Shown here in pieces: positions 42,010-53,850 of a stretch of 64,000 bases of DNA. Each line of letters opens with the position of its first letter. The first letter of the stretch is position 1. Under the pieces are notes generated by a model that worked only from the letters and a program-made list of their open reading frames with translations, ran no database searches and was not told the DNA's origin. Position numbers and translations under genes: made by a program. The stretch covers positions 933,001 to 997,000 of the forward strand of contig NZ_CP102451.1 of assembly GCF_024637875.1 (NCBI RefSeq), written 5' to 3'. Source of the stretch: Vagococcus luciliae. Its GTDB lineage: Bacteria; Bacillota; Bacilli; Lactobacillales; Vagococcaceae.

Positions 42010-44616
42010 ATGGCAAAAGAAGAATCGGTAAATAAAAAGAATGACGAGTTAAAAAAGTTATCTAACTTAAGTGCTAGGGAATTAATGATGGAGTTCCGCA
42101 CTTCACCTGATGGACTTAGCTCTGAAGATGCTGAAAAACGGCTAGATGAATTTGGCGAGAATAAGGTAAATGTACAAAAGCCTAAACCTTGGTATCGTGT
42201 ATTACTGGAGTCTTTTATGGATCCGTTTATTTATGTTTTAGCAGCTTTGTTGGTTGTCTCTGCTTTGACAAAAGATTTTGAAGCAGTTCTTGTGATGAGT
42301 ACGATGATTTTAATCAGTGCTTTTATTCGATTTGCTCAAGATTTCAAAGCACAACAGGAGTCATTATCATTACAAAATCTAGTAAAACATACAAGTGCTG
42401 TTAAAAGAGATGGTGAAATAAAAGAAAGACCAATGGAGGATGTTGTTCCTGGAGACATTGTGTATTTATCAGCAGGAGATATGATACCAGCTGATGGGGT
42501 ACTTATTTGGACAAAAGATTTATTTGTCAATCAATCTTCATTGACAGGTGAATCCATGCCTGTTGAAAAATTTGAATCAGATAAAGTAGATTTTGAAGTA
42601 GATAAAGACACATCTGCCATTGATTTAAATAATTTAGTTTTTATGGGGACCGATATTTTAAGTGGTCAAGGTGAAGTGATTATCTTAAGAACAGGTCAAG
42701 ATACATTTTTTGGCGATATTGCGAAATCTGCTAGTACAGCTCGTGCGTTAACAAGTTTTGACCGTGATTTAAATCGTATCAGTAAATTATTACTAAAAAT
42801 GGTGACAGTATTGTTCCCAGTCGTATTTTTGATAAATGGTTTATCAAAAGGAGACTGGACCCAAGCTTTCTTCTTTGCTATTGCTGTAGCAGTTGGATTG
42901 ACACCAGAAATGTTGCCAATGATTGTAACAAGTAACTTGGCTAAGGGATCGCAAACACTGGCGAAGAAAAAAGTCATTGTTAAAGAGTTAAATGCCATTC
43001 AAAATTTAGGTTCAATGACTGTTCTTTGTACGGATAAAACAGGAACGATTACAGAAGATCGTGTTGTATTAGTGGAACATGTTAGTCCTCTGGGTGATTC
43101 AAACCAAAAAGTGTTAGATATGGCTTATCTAAATTCAAATTATCAAACAGGTTGGAAAAACTTAATGGATCATGCCATTATTAATCATTATGAAATGAAT
43201 CCAGATAAAATGATGACAGATAACATTGAAAAAATTGATGAGATTCCATTTGATTTTTCTAGACGTCGTTTGACAGTTGCGCTAAAAAGAGACGGCCATC
43301 AACTAATGATAACAAAAGGAGCCGTTGAAGAGATGGCGGCAATCTGTTCATATGTTGAAATAGATGATGAGATAGTTCCTTTAACAGAGGACTTGATTCA
43401 ACAAATGTCAGATGTTAATAGACGAATGAATGAACAAGGGATGCGTGTGATTACGGTCGCTTATAAACGAGATGTCCATGACACACCGACTTATGCTGTT
43501 AGTGATGAGTCAGATATGATACTGGTTGGGTTTGTAGGATTTTTAGATCCAGCAAAACAATCAGCAGTAACAGCGATTTCTTCCTTGCATCAACATGGAG
43601 TCAATGTAAAAGTGTTAACAGGAGACAATGAAATAGTCTCTAGAAAAGTATGTAGTGATGTTGGGATTGAAGTAGATAAATCTTATATTGGAACAGACAT
43701 TGATACAATGGATGATGAAGAATTAAAACAAGCAGTGAATGAAGTGCAACTATTTGCTAAGCTTAATCCTATGCAAAAAGCTCGTATTATCAATACATTA
43801 AAAGAGCAAGGCGAAACAGTTGGATTTATGGGAGATGGGATTAATGATGCTCCAGCGTTAAGAGCAGCTGATGTTGGAATTTCGGTTGATACTGCAGCTG
43901 ATATTACAAAAGAAGCAAGCTCAATCATTCTTCTGGAAAAGAGTTTAGTCGTGTTAGAAGATGGGGTGCTCGAAGGACGTAAAGTATTTAAAAATATGAT
44001 GAAGTATATCATGATTACGATTAGTTCAAACTTTGGGAATGTCTTTTCAGTTTTAGTAGCGAGTGCTTTTTTACCTTTCTTACCAATGCTATCAATTCAG
44101 TTATTAATACAGAATTTAGTCTATGATATTTCACAACTTGCTATGCCATGGGATAATGTTGATGAGGAACAAATTATGAGACCTGTTAAATTTGATATAA
44201 AAAATCTGTTACATTTTACATTATTCATTGGCCCTGTAAGTAGTATTTTTGATATTATAACGTTTGCTGTTATGTGGTTTGTGATAGGAGCTAATACAGT
44301 TGCTCAACAAAGTGTGTTTCAATCTGGTTGGTTTTTAGTTGGATTATTTACCCAAACACTGGTTGTTCATGTCATTCGTACGGAAAAAATCCCATTTATT
44401 CAAAGTATTGCAAGTCCTCCAATGTTAGTCATGAGTGCTTTAGCAGTTGGTTCAGGTTTATTTATTATTTTATTTGAGCCACTAAGACAAGCTTTTGATT
44501 TTGGAGAGTTACCAAGTGAATATTGGATTTGGTTAATAGTTATTAGTTTCTCTTATTTGGTACTGCAACAGTTAATTAAAAAACTTTATATAAAAAAATA
44601 TAAAGAATGGGTTTAA
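42010..44616 (+). CDS. mgtA: Mg2+-importing P-type ATPase (P3B, MgtA)
   Basis: An 868-residue P-type ATPase. Visible parts are SLTGESMPVEKF (actuator loop), the membrane motif AVGLTPEMLPMIVTSNLAKG typical of MgtA/MgtB, the phosphorylated Asp in LCTDKTGTITED, the nucleotide domain, and MGDGINDAPALRAADVGISV. Ten membrane helices are expected. Start ATG at 42010, seven bases after AGGAGG; an ATG two codons earlier is too close. MgtA enzymes import Mg2+ at low external Mg2+. Single-gene unit. It is the third Mg2+ transport gene in this window. Confidence 0.95.
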   Translation: MAKEESVNKKNDELKKLSNLSARELMMEFRTSPDGLSSEDAEKRLDEFGENKVNVQKPKPWYRVLLESFMDPFIYVLAALLVVSALTKDFEAVLVMSTMILISAFIRFAQDFKAQQESLSLQNLVKHTSAVKRDGEIKERPMEDVVPGDIVYLSAGDMIPADGVLIWTKDLFVNQSSLTGESMPVEKFESDKVDFEVDKDTSAIDLNNLVFMGTDILSGQGEVIILRTGQDTFFGDIAKSASTARALTSFDRDLNRISKLLLKMVTVLFPVVFLINGLSKGDWTQAFFFAIAVAVGLTPEMLPMIVTSNLAKGSQTLAKKKVIVKELNAIQNLGSMTVLCTDKTGTITEDRVVLVEHVSPLGDSNQKVLDMAYLNSNYQTGWKNLMDHAIINHYEMNPDKMMTDNIEKIDEIPFDFSRRRLTVALKRDGHQLMITKGAVEEMAAICSYVEIDDEIVPLTEDLIQQMSDVNRRMNEQGMRVITVAYKRDVHDTPTYAVSDESDMILVGFVGFLDPAKQSAVTAISSLHQHGVNVKVLTGDNEIVSRKVCSDVGIEVDKSYIGTDIDTMDDEELKQAVNEVQLFAKLNPMQKARIINTLKEQGETVGFMGDGINDAPALRAADVGISVDTAADITKEASSIILLEKSLVVLEDGVLEGRKVFKNMMKYIMITISSNFGNVFSVLVASAFLPFLPMLSIQLLIQNLVYDISQLAMPWDNVDEEQIMRPVKFDIKNLLHFTLFIGPVSSIFDIITFAVMWFVIGANTVAQQSVFQSGWFLVGLFTQTLVVHVIRTEKIPFIQSIASPPMLVMSALAVGSGLFIILFEPLRQAFDFGELPSEYWIWLIVISFSYLVLQQLIKKLYIKKYKEWV

Positions 44617-44663
44617 AGTGAAAAAACTCACTTTCTTTATAAAAAAACAATAATGTTTTCGTA

Positions 44664-44700
44664 AAAAAAGAACTCTTTATTAATAAGAGTTCTTTTTTTA
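44664..44700. terminator. Strong terminator downstream of mgtA
   Basis: AAAAAAGAACTCTT pairs with AAGAGTTCTTTTTT around a 7-nt loop. A weaker hairpin (AAAGTGA/TCACTTT) overlaps the mgtA stop at 44615-44634. Confidence 0.88.
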
Positions 44701-44966
44701 TTAGATAGCGAAAAGAATTGGAAAGCAAATAAAGAGAGTTAGAATGTATATAAGATAGCGTTCTTAATCAAGTTGATATATAACAGTTTTTTGGTAAGAC
44801 TAATACAGTTTACTGTTTTTTTACATAGAATAAAAAAAAATAGAATATAATTTGATTTAAAGTGATATTTTTCACTATGTTTTCACAACGTTATTCAATA
44901 AGGTTTTTAAGATAAAAAAATCGAGCGGATTGCTTGCAATGTGAATAAAGTCATGTTAAATTGAAT

Positions 44967-46167
<1,201 letters not shown>

Positions 46168-46170
46168 ATC

Positions 46171-47148
46171 ATGGCACAAAAAACAATGATTCAAGCAATC
46201 ACAGATGCTTTAGCAGTAGAACTTGAAGCAAATCAAGATGTATTAGTATTTGGTGAAGATGTTGGTAATAACGGTGGGGTATTCCGTGCTACTGAAGGAT
46301 TACAAGAAAAATTTGGTGTGGATCGTGTATTCGATACACCATTAGCTGAGTCAGGTATCGGTGGTTTAGCATTCGGTTTAGCTTTAGAAAACTTCCGTCC
46401 AGTTGCAGAAATCCAATTCTTTGGTTTCGTATTTGAAGTAATGGATGAAATTATCGGACAAATGGCTCGTACTCGTTACCGTATGAGTGGTACTCGTAAT
46501 ATTCCAGTTACAATCCGCGCCCCATTTGGTGGTGGTGTTCATACACCTGAAATGCATGCGGATAACTTAGAAGGGTTAATCGCTCAATCACCAGGTGTAC
46601 GTGTGGTTATTCCAAGTAATCCATATGATGCAAAAGGATTATTAATTTCAGCTATTCGTGACAACGATCCAGTTGTTTTCTTAGAACACATGAAATTATA
46701 CCGTTCATTCCGTGAAGAAGTTCCAGAAGGTGCTTATACAGTTCCTTTAGATAAAGCAGCTGTAACACGAGAAGGAACTGATGTTTCAGTTATTACTTAT
46801 GGCGCAATGGTTCGTGAAGCAATCAAAGCAGCAGAAGCATTAGAAAAAGATGGTATCTCTGTTGAAATCATTGACTTAAGAACAGTTGCCCCATTAGATG
46901 TAGATACAATTATTGCCTCTGTTGAAAAAACAGGACGTGTTGTAGTTGTTCAAGAAGCACAAAGACAAGCCGGAGTTGGCGCTCAAGTTGTTTCAGAAAT
47001 TTCAGAAAGAGCGGTTCTTTCTTTAGAAGCACCAATCGGACGTGTGTCAGCACCTGATACAGTTTATCCATTTGGTCAAGCAGAAGGTGCATGGTTACCA
47101 AATGCATCAGATATCGAAGCAAAAGTAAGAGAAATTCATTCATTCTAA
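46171..47148 (+). CDS. pdhB: Pyruvate dehydrogenase E1 beta subunit
   Basis: A 325-residue partner of PdhA. It has the transketolase pyrimidine-binding domain ([20 protein letters not shown], catalytic Glu in [12 protein letters not shown]) and a C-terminal transketolase-like domain ([20 protein letters not shown]). The heterotetramer binds ThDP at the alpha-beta interface. Length is normal. The ribosome site AAAGGAG overlaps the end of pdhA, which suggests coupled translation. Confidence 0.97.
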   Translation: MAQKTMIQAITDALAVELEANQDVLVFGEDVGNNGGVFRATEGLQEKFGVDRVFDTPLAESGIGGLAFGLALENFRPVAEIQFFGFVFEVMDEIIGQMARTRYRMSGTRNIPVTIRAPFGGGVHTPEMHADNLEGLIAQSPGVRVVIPSNPYDAKGLLISAIRDNDPVVFLEHMKLYRSFREEVPEGAYTVPLDKAAVTREGTDVSVITYGAMVREAIKAAEALEKDGISVEIIDLRTVAPLDVDTIIASVEKTGRVVVVQEAQRQAGVGAQVVSEISERAVLSLEAPIGRVSAPDTVYPFGQAEGAWLPNASDIEAKVREIHSF

Positions 47149-47196
47149 TTTAATTGAAATTAACTGAATGCACAACAGAAGGAGAGAAAATAACAG

Positions 47197-48804
47197 ATGG
47201 CTTTTAAATTTAAATTACCAGACATTGGTGAAGGTATCGCAGAAGGCGAAATCGTTAAATTGTTTGTTAAAGAAGGCGACACAATCAACGAAGATGATAC
47301 GTTATTAGAAGTACAAAACGATAAATCAGTAGAAGAAATTCCTTCTCCTGTAACAGGTAAAGTATTAAAAGTTCTTGTTTCAGAAGGAACAGTAGCAAAC
47401 GTTGGTGACGTGTTAGTTGAAATCGACGCACCAGGACATGAAGACGAAGAAGAAACAGTAGCTCCTGCTGAAGAAGCAGCTGCACCAGCAGCAAGTGCTC
47501 CTGCAGCTAGCACAGGTGGCGTGTTCCAATTCAAATTACCAGATATCGGTGAAGGTATTGCTGAAGGCGAAATCGTAAAATGGTTTGTTTCTGCTGGAGA
47601 TACAATCAACGAAGACGATACATTGTTAGAAGTACAAAATGATAAATCAGTAGAAGAAATTCCTTCTCCTGTAACAGGTAAAGTAGTTAACGTATTAGTA
47701 CCTGAAGGAACAGTAGCAAACGTTGGTGATGTATTAGTAGAAATTGATGCACCAGGACATAATGATGCTCCTGCAACAAGTGCACCAGCTACTGAAACAC
47801 CAGCAGCTGCAGCTCCAACTGCAAGTACACCAGAAACACCAAGTGCACCAACAGGTAAACCAAGTGCTCGTGTATTAGCAATGCCATCAGTACGTCAATA
47901 TGCTCGTGCTAAAGGTGTTGATATTACGTTAGTAACACCAACAGGTAAAGGTGGACGTGTGGTTAAATCTGATATTGATAACTTTGGTTCAGCACCAGCA
48001 GCTCAATCAACTGAAAAAGTTGCTGTATCTGAAGAAAAAGTTGCTGTTGCACCAGCTAAAGAAACTGCTAAACCAGCAGCACCATTTGTTGGTATGCCTG
48101 AAGTTGAAGTTCGTGAAAAAATGACTCCAACACGTAAAGCAATTGCTAAAGCAATGGTAAACAGCAAACATACAGCTCCTCATGTAACATTACATGATGA
48201 TGTTGAAGTATCTAAATTATGGGATCACCGTAAGAAATTTAAAGATGTTGCAGCAACAAGAAATACTAAATTAACTTTCTTGCCATATGTTGTTAAAGCA
48301 TTAACTGCAACTATGCAAAAATTCCCAACATTAAACGCATCAATTGATGACGCAACAAACGAAATTGTTTACAAACATTACTATAACATTGGTATTGCAA
48401 CTGATACTGATCATGGTTTATATGTACCAAACGTTAAACAAGCAAACACTAAGAGCATGTTTGATATTGCAGATGAAATTAACGAAAAAGCTGCTTTAGC
48501 TATTGAAGGTAAATTAACTGCAGCTGATATGCGTGATGGTACTGTAACAATTAGTAATATTGGTTCTGTTGGTGGTGGCTGGTTTACACCGGTTATTAAC
48601 TACCCAGAAGTTGCTATCTTAGGTGTTGGTACTATTACACAACAACCTGTTGTAAATGCAGATGGAGAAATTGTTGTTGGAAGAATGATGAAATTATCAT
48701 TAAGCTTTGACCACCGTATCGTTGATGGAGCAACAGCACAAAAAGCAATGAACAATATTAAACGTTTATTAGCTGATCCAGAATTATTATTAATGGAAGG
48801 ATAA
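47197..48804 (+). CDS. pdhC: Dihydrolipoamide acetyltransferase (PDH E2) with two lipoyl domains
   Basis: A 535-residue core subunit. Two nearly identical lipoyl domains occupy about 1-80 and 108-187, with lipoyl Lys43 and Lys150 in QNDKSVEEI. Ala/Pro-rich linkers join them to the E1/E3-binding domain (about 228-262, [20 protein letters not shown]) and to the catalytic domain (about 300-535), whose active-site motif is FDHRIVDGA near the end. It transfers the acetyl group to CoA and forms the multimeric core. Two lipoyl domains is the usual number in enterococci. The DNA encoding the lipoyl domains is a diverged internal duplication (47200-47440 and 47520-47760). Confidence 0.97.
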   Translation: MAFKFKLPDIGEGIAEGEIVKLFVKEGDTINEDDTLLEVQNDKSVEEIPSPVTGKVLKVLVSEGTVANVGDVLVEIDAPGHEDEEETVAPAEEAAAPAASAPAASTGGVFQFKLPDIGEGIAEGEIVKWFVSAGDTINEDDTLLEVQNDKSVEEIPSPVTGKVVNVLVPEGTVANVGDVLVEIDAPGHNDAPATSAPATETPAAAAPTASTPETPSAPTGKPSARVLAMPSVRQYARAKGVDITLVTPTGKGGRVVKSDIDNFGSAPAAQSTEKVAVSEEKVAVAPAKETAKPAAPFVGMPEVEVREKMTPTRKAIAKAMVNSKHTAPHVTLHDDVEVSKLWDHRKKFKDVAATRNTKLTFLPYVVKALTATMQKFPTLNASIDDATNEIVYKHYYNIGIATDTDHGLYVPNVKQANTKSMFDIADEINEKAALAIEGKLTAADMRDGTVTISNIGSVGGGWFTPVINYPEVAILGVGTITQQPVVNADGEIVVGRMMKLSLSFDHRIVDGATAQKAMNNIKRLLADPELLLMEG

Positions 48805-48816
48805 GGTGAATAGTTA

Positions 48817-50223
48817 ATGGTTGTAGGAGATTTCGCATTAGAATTAGATACAGTAGTAATTGGTGCAGGACCTGGTGGATATGTTGCCGCAATTCGTGCA
48901 GCACAAATGGGCCAAAAAGTAGCCATTATTGAAAAAGAATACATCGGCGGCGTTTGTTTAAACGTCGGATGTATTCCATCAAAAGCACTAATTAGTGCAG
49001 GACACAAATATCAAGAAGCAATGCATTCAGCTATCTTTGGTGTAACTGCTGATAATGTATCACTTGATTTTTCTAAAACTCAAGAATGGAAAAACAACCA
49101 AGTAGTTGCAAAATTAACTGGTGGTGTTGAATTCTTACTTAAGAAAAATAAAGTTGAAATTATCCGTGGTGAAGCATTCTTCGTTGATGAAAATACATTA
49201 CGTGTTATCGATGGTGACCATGCGCAAACTTATTCATTTAATCATGCTATTGTTGCAACTGGTAGTCGTCCAATCGAAATTAAAGGATTTAAATTTGGTG
49301 GACGTATTATTGATTCAACTGGTGGATTAAGCTTAACTGAAGTTCCTAAAAAATTAGTTATCGTCGGTGGTGGCGTTATCGGTGCTGAATTAGGTGGAGC
49401 GTACGCTAACCTAGGTGCTGAAGTAACAATTTTAGAAGGTTCTCCACAAATTTTACCAACATTTGAAAAAGATATGGTTAAACTTGTTGAAAAAGAATTT
49501 GACAACAAAGGTATCAAAGTTGTAACAAAAGCAATGGCTAAAGAAGCTGTTGACAATGGCGATAACGTGACTGTAACTTATGAAGTTGACGGTAAAGAAG
49601 AAAAAGTTGAAGCAGATTACGTTATGGTAACTGTAGGTCGTCGTCCAAATACTGATGATTTAGGTTTAGAAATCTTAGGTGTTGAGATGACTGATCGCGG
49701 ATTAGTAAAAGTTGATAACCAAGGACGCACTAACGTGAAAAGTATTTTTGCAATTGGTGACATCGTTCCTGGAGCTGCACTTGCTCATAAAGCAAGTTAT
49801 GAAGCTAAAATTGCTGCAGAAGCCATTGCTGGTGAACCAGTAGCAGTTGATTATCGTGCAATGCCAGCTGTAGCCTTTACAGATCCTGAATTGGCAACTG
49901 TTGGTATGACAGAAAAAGAAGCAAAAGAAGCTGGATTAAACGTGAAAGCATCTAAATTCTCATTAGGTGGAAATGGTCGTGCGTTATCATTAAACCAAAC
50001 TGAAGGATTTGTACGTTTAGTTACAACAAAAGAAGACAACGTGATTGTTGGTGGACAAGTTGCTGGTATTAGTGCTAGTGATATTATTGCAGAAATTGGT
50101 TTAGCTGTTGAAGCTGGAATGAATGCTGAAGATATCGCTTTAACTATCCATTCACATCCATCATTATCTGAAGCTGTTATGGACACAGCAGAATTAGCAT
50201 TAGGTATGCCAATTCACATGTAA
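48817..50223 (+). CDS. pdhD: Dihydrolipoamide dehydrogenase (PDH E3)
   Basis: A 468-residue FAD enzyme that reoxidises the lipoyl groups with NAD. Motifs: [15 protein letters not shown] (FAD), the redox disulfide [14 protein letters not shown], the NAD fold [35 protein letters not shown], and the catalytic [10 protein letters not shown]. Start ATG at 48817, 12 bases after pdhC, behind AAGGTGA. Enterococcal-type E3 can work under reducing conditions with high NADH; whether this one does cannot be read here. Last gene of the operon, followed by a strong terminator. Confidence 0.97.
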   Translation: MVVGDFALELDTVVIGAGPGGYVAAIRAAQMGQKVAIIEKEYIGGVCLNVGCIPSKALISAGHKYQEAMHSAIFGVTADNVSLDFSKTQEWKNNQVVAKLTGGVEFLLKKNKVEIIRGEAFFVDENTLRVIDGDHAQTYSFNHAIVATGSRPIEIKGFKFGGRIIDSTGGLSLTEVPKKLVIVGGGVIGAELGGAYANLGAEVTILEGSPQILPTFEKDMVKLVEKEFDNKGIKVVTKAMAKEAVDNGDNVTVTYEVDGKEEKVEADYVMVTVGRRPNTDDLGLEILGVEMTDRGLVKVDNQGRTNVKSIFAIGDIVPGAALAHKASYEAKIAAEAIAGEPVAVDYRAMPAVAFTDPELATVGMTEKEAKEAGLNVKASKFSLGGNGRALSLNQTEGFVRLVTTKEDNVIVGGQVAGISASDIIAEIGLAVEAGMNAEDIALTIHSHPSLSEAVMDTAELALGMPIHM

Positions 50224-50255
50224 TTTTAAATAAAGCATTGTTTGTTCGGACGTAT

Positions 50256-50287
50256 AAAGCATCTCTTTTAGAGATGCTTTTTTTTTA
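50256..50287 (+). terminator. Terminator of the pdh operon
   Basis: AAAGCATCTC pairs with GAGATGCTTT around TTTTA, followed by T7. Confidence 0.93.
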
Positions 50288-50361
50288 TTCTAAACATGTA
50301 TTATTTAAAAAGCTGTGATAAGATAATTTGTTATGGGAAAGAATTAAGAGGAGGGAAAAAG

Positions 50362-51543
50362 GTGTTACTTAGTATAAAAAAAGATGAGTGGACTGACAAT
50401 CCACGTGAAAATATTTTTGCTGGACTAGTGTCATCAGTGGCAATCTTACCCGAAGTGATAGGGTTTGCCATTATTGCAGGCGTTCAACCAGTGTCAGCGT
50501 TATTTGCCTCTGCGACAACTCTTTTAGTCATTACATTAACTGGTGGTAGACCAGCAATGGTGTCTGCAGCTGCTGGATCAATGGCACTTGTGATTGCAGG
50601 TTTGGTACAATCACATGGACTAAATTATATGATTGCTGCAACAATTTTAACTGGTATATTTCAATTTGTTTTAGGCTATTTAAATGTACACAGATTAATG
50701 AAATATATTCCTAAAAGTGTCATGATAGGATTTGTTAATGGATTAGCGATTTCTATTTTTTTAGCGCAAGTTCAACAATTACCTGAGCAAAATATGATAG
50801 GTTATGTGATGGTTATCGTTAGTATTTTAGCCATTTATTTACTACCTAGAGTGATTAAAGTTGTACCACCAGCACTTATTATTATTATAGCTATGACTAT
50901 TTTATCATTTGTTTTTAAAGGAAGTTTCTTTACGGTAGGGGACTTAGGTGATATGTCTTCACTTGATGTATCGTTTGGATTACCTCTTGTACCAATGAAT
51001 GTAGAAACATTGTGGATAATCTTACCAACAGCCATTTCATTAACGTTTATTGGATTAATGGAAACATTATTAACAGTTCCTATTGTGGATGAGATGACAA
51101 ATTCAACAAGTGATAGTAAACGTGAAGTGAAGGCACAAGGATTGGCTAATTTTATCACTGGATTGTTTGGTGGACAAGGCGGATGTGCCATGATTGGTCA
51201 AGCTGTGATAAACGTTAAATCAGGTGGTCGAACTCGTTTATCGACGTTTGTATCAGGTACGACACTATTACTGTTTATTTTTGTTTTAAACTCACTCATG
51301 ATGGTGATTCCCACAGCAGCTTTGATCGGGATTATGATAACAGTGGCAGGGGATACGTTTAATTGGGAAAGCTTACAGTTAGTTAAATCATGGGAGATGA
51401 TTGAGAGTACTGTGATGATAGTGACTGTCGTGATTATCGTCTACACAGGGAATTTAGCGATTGGAATTTTGTGTGGTGTCGTATTGAATGGGTTATCTAT
51501 ATTATTTACAAAACTTTATAAAAAAATAGTAAAAAGACAATGA
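50362..51543 (+). CDS. SulP-family anion transporter without STAS domain
   Basis: A 393-residue membrane protein with about 12 hydrophobic segments. NIFAGLVSSVAILPEVIGFA is the SulP entry motif, followed by TGGRPAMVSAAAGSMALVIA and GLFGGQGGCAMIGQAVINVK. SulP proteins carry sulfate, bicarbonate or organic anions. The chain ends right after the last helix (KLYKKIVKRQ), so the C-terminal regulatory STAS domain of full-length SulP proteins is absent. I start at the GTG at 50362 behind GAGGAGGG; longer in-frame starts have no ribosome site. The role is unknown; it stands between pdhD and pyrG as a single gene. Confidence 0.88.
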   Translation: MLLSIKKDEWTDNPRENIFAGLVSSVAILPEVIGFAIIAGVQPVSALFASATTLLVITLTGGRPAMVSAAAGSMALVIAGLVQSHGLNYMIAATILTGIFQFVLGYLNVHRLMKYIPKSVMIGFVNGLAISIFLAQVQQLPEQNMIGYVMVIVSILAIYLLPRVIKVVPPALIIIIAMTILSFVFKGSFFTVGDLGDMSSLDVSFGLPLVPMNVETLWIILPTAISLTFIGLMETLLTVPIVDEMTNSTSDSKREVKAQGLANFITGLFGGQGGCAMIGQAVINVKSGGRTRLSTFVSGTTLLLFIFVLNSLMMVIPTAALIGIMITVAGDTFNWESLQLVKSWEMIESTVMIVTVVIIVYTGNLAIGILCGVVLNGLSILFTKLYKKIVKRQ

Positions 51544-51791
51544 TAACTCATCATAATTTTTATATCACAGATAGAAGAACTAAAAAAACTAAAGAGTTTG
51601 TTTGGTTATTACCCATTGATTTTTTAAGAGTATTATGTGAAATCCGTTGTATTTGTGACTATCATATTATAATTAATATGTTAGAAATAGAACAACACCT
51701 ATTCATAGAAAGAAGGTATTAATTTAGATAGTGATTGTTATGAAAAAGTTGGGAAAGATATGAAAATTATATGAATTTCACAATTAAATTC

Positions 51792-51830
51792 TTGACGAAA
51801 CACCAAAACCCTTGTATCATACTTTTTGGG
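51792..51830 (+). promoter_or_regulatory. pyrG promoter with GGG transcription start
   Basis: TTGACG (51792-51797), a 17-bp spacer and TATCAT (51815-51820). The start predicted 7-8 bases downstream falls on GGGC at 51828. A run of three G residues followed by C is the hallmark of CTP-sensed reiterative initiation in pyrG genes. Confidence 0.85.
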
Positions 51831-51865
51831 CACTCTTGAAAGATAGAGGCAGATAGACTTAAATT

Positions 51866-51910
51866 AAAGCTCCCTTATTCATGCGAATAGGGGGCTTTTC
51901 TTTGTTTTTT
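51866..51910 (+). terminator. pyrG leader: pyrG attenuator
   Basis: AAAGCTCCCTTATTC pairs with GAATAGGGGGCTTT around ATGC and is followed by a T-rich tract. The 5' arm holds CTCCC, which extra G residues added at the 5' end of the transcript could pair with to stop terminator formation. This is the CTP-controlled attenuator known from Bacillus and Lactococcus pyrG. Confidence 0.88.
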
Positions 51911-51955
51911 ATAAAAGTATCTTCCCCAAGAAATATATGAAAAGAGGCGAATGTT

Positions 51956-53554
51956 ATGACAAAGTACATTTTTGTAACAGGTGGAGTGGTATCTTCAATT
52001 GGAAAAGGAATTGTAGCAGCATCGTTAGGTCGATTATTGAAAAATCGCGGATTGAATGTCACAATTCAAAAATTTGATCCTTATATTAACATTGATCCTG
52101 GAACAATGAGTCCTTACCAACATGGTGAAGTATTCGTCACTGAAGATGGGGCAGAAACAGACTTAGATTTAGGTCATTATGAGCGATTTATAGATATTAA
52201 TTTAAATCAACACTCAAATGTGACTACAGGTAAAGTTTATTCTGAGGTAATCAGAAAAGAAAGAAAAGGAGAATACCTTGGTGCAACAGTCCAAGTGATT
52301 CCACATATTACCAACGAAATCAAAGAAAAAATGATGGCAGCAGCGGATACAAATGAAGCAGATGTGATTATCACTGAAGTCGGTGGAACAGTTGGGGATA
52401 TTGAGTCTTTACCATTTTTAGAAGCATTGAGACAAATGAAAGCAGATGTTGGAAAAGATAATGTGTTGTATATACATACAACATTGATCCCTTATTTAAA
52501 AGCTGCAGGGGAAATGAAAACTAAACCAACGCAACATAGTGTGAAAGAACTACGTAGTTTAGGTATACAACCAGATATTTTGGTTGTTAGAACAGAAGAA
52601 GAAGTGCCACAAGAAATGAAACAAAAATTAGCTCAATTTTGTGATGTGCCAGAAGAAGCAGTCATTGAATCAAGAGATGTGAATACATTATATGAAATTC
52701 CGTTGAATTTAGAAGCTCAAGGATTAGATGAGATTGTATGTACCCATTTAGGATTGGAAACACCTCAAGCTGAGTTAACTGAATGGAAAAAAATGGCTAC
52801 ACATGTATTAAATTTAAAACACAAAACGCGTATTGCATTAGTTGGTAAATATGTTGAGTTACCTGATGCTTATTTATCAGTTGTGGAAGCACTAAAACAC
52901 GCAGGATATAAATATGATACAAACATTGAAATAGAGTGGATTCAATCAGAAAATGTTACAGCAGAAAATGTTTCTGATTATTTATCAACAGTAGACGGCG
53001 TTCTTGTACCTGGAGGTTTTGGTGATAGAGGGATTGAAGGGAAAATTGAAGCGATTCGCTATGCCAGAGAACATAATATTCCCTTCTTAGGTATTTGTTT
53101 GGGAATGCAAATGGCCTGCGTTGAGTTTGCTAGAAATGTTTTAATGCTTGAAGGAGCAGACTCAAAAGAAACAGCACCAGGAACACCGTATAACATTATT
53201 GATTTAATGTTAGATCAAGAAGGAATAGAAGATATGGGTGGCACACTACGATTAGGGGCCTATCCATGTGAATTGAAACCAGATACTAAAACGCGTGAAT
53301 TGTATAATGGGGAAGAGTTAATCAGTGAACGTCATCGTCATCGTTATGAATTTAATAACGCATTTCGTGAATCATTTGAAGAAGCAGGAATGGTTTTCTC
53401 AGGCGTTTCACCAGACAATCGTTTAGTTGAAATTGTTGAAATTCCAGAAAATGATTTCTTTGTTGCAAGTCAATTTCATCCCGAATTCAAATCACGTCCA
53501 AATAGAAGTCATCCGCTATTTAACGGATTTATCAGAGCTAGTTTAAATAACTAA
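51956..53554 (+). CDS. pyrG: CTP synthase
   Basis: A 532-residue enzyme making CTP from UTP with ATP and glutamine. The synthetase domain (about 1-265) starts [18 protein letters not shown] and includes [20 protein letters not shown]; the glutaminase domain (about 290-532) has the nucleophile Cys in [14 protein letters not shown] and the His/Glu pair in FHPEF. Length is normal. AGAGGCG precedes the ATG at 51956. Expression is set by the leader: low CTP causes repeated G addition at the start site and readthrough. Confidence 0.98.
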   Translation: MTKYIFVTGGVVSSIGKGIVAASLGRLLKNRGLNVTIQKFDPYINIDPGTMSPYQHGEVFVTEDGAETDLDLGHYERFIDINLNQHSNVTTGKVYSEVIRKERKGEYLGATVQVIPHITNEIKEKMMAAADTNEADVIITEVGGTVGDIESLPFLEALRQMKADVGKDNVLYIHTTLIPYLKAAGEMKTKPTQHSVKELRSLGIQPDILVVRTEEEVPQEMKQKLAQFCDVPEEAVIESRDVNTLYEIPLNLEAQGLDEIVCTHLGLETPQAELTEWKKMATHVLNLKHKTRIALVGKYVELPDAYLSVVEALKHAGYKYDTNIEIEWIQSENVTAENVSDYLSTVDGVLVPGGFGDRGIEGKIEAIRYAREHNIPFLGICLGMQMACVEFARNVLMLEGADSKETAPGTPYNIIDLMLDQEGIEDMGGTLRLGAYPCELKPDTKTRELYNGEELISERHRHRYEFNNAFRESFEEAGMVFSGVSPDNRLVEIVEIPENDFFVASQFHPEFKSRPNRSHPLFNGFIRASLNN

Positions 53555-53763
53555 ATTGTCAACAAAAAATACACAGTATCATGATATACTTAGATTATAA
53601 AAAATGAGTATGATAATGTATGTGTTATATTAATGATTAGTTTAGGGATAAATTATTAAAAGAGCAGTAGGATTAACATTGTACTAAAGAATAGTAAAAA
53701 TTTATTCTTTGTTATGATTTAGATAAACGGCACAAGATATGCTAAGAAAACAGGAGAAAAGTT

Positions 53764-53850
53764 ATGCTAGATGTTAAACATTGTTGGTCACAGTTTTTAC
53801 CATTTATCCTAACTTTTAAGGAGGAAAACCATGAAAAAGCTAGGATTTGA
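53764..53850 (+). CDS. Possible leader peptide overlapping the DUF1846 gene
   Basis: ATG 53764 has AGGAG at correct spacing and encodes [20 protein letters not shown] and eight more residues. It runs 20 bases into the DUF1846 gene in another frame, across that gene's ribosome site. It could couple or attenuate translation of the main gene. I do not recognise it. Confidence 0.3.
   Translation: MLDVKHCWSQFLPFILTFKEENHEKARI

Noticed and set aside
47200-47760. Assembly duplication in pdhC
   Set aside because: The two lipoyl-domain segments differ at many silent sites and two lipoyl domains are normal for E2 in this group.
51540-51722. 60-codon frame overlapping the SulP stop by ATGA
   Set aside because: No Shine-Dalgarno, no recognisable domain, and it runs into the pyrG upstream region. 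The ATGA overlap alone is not enough.
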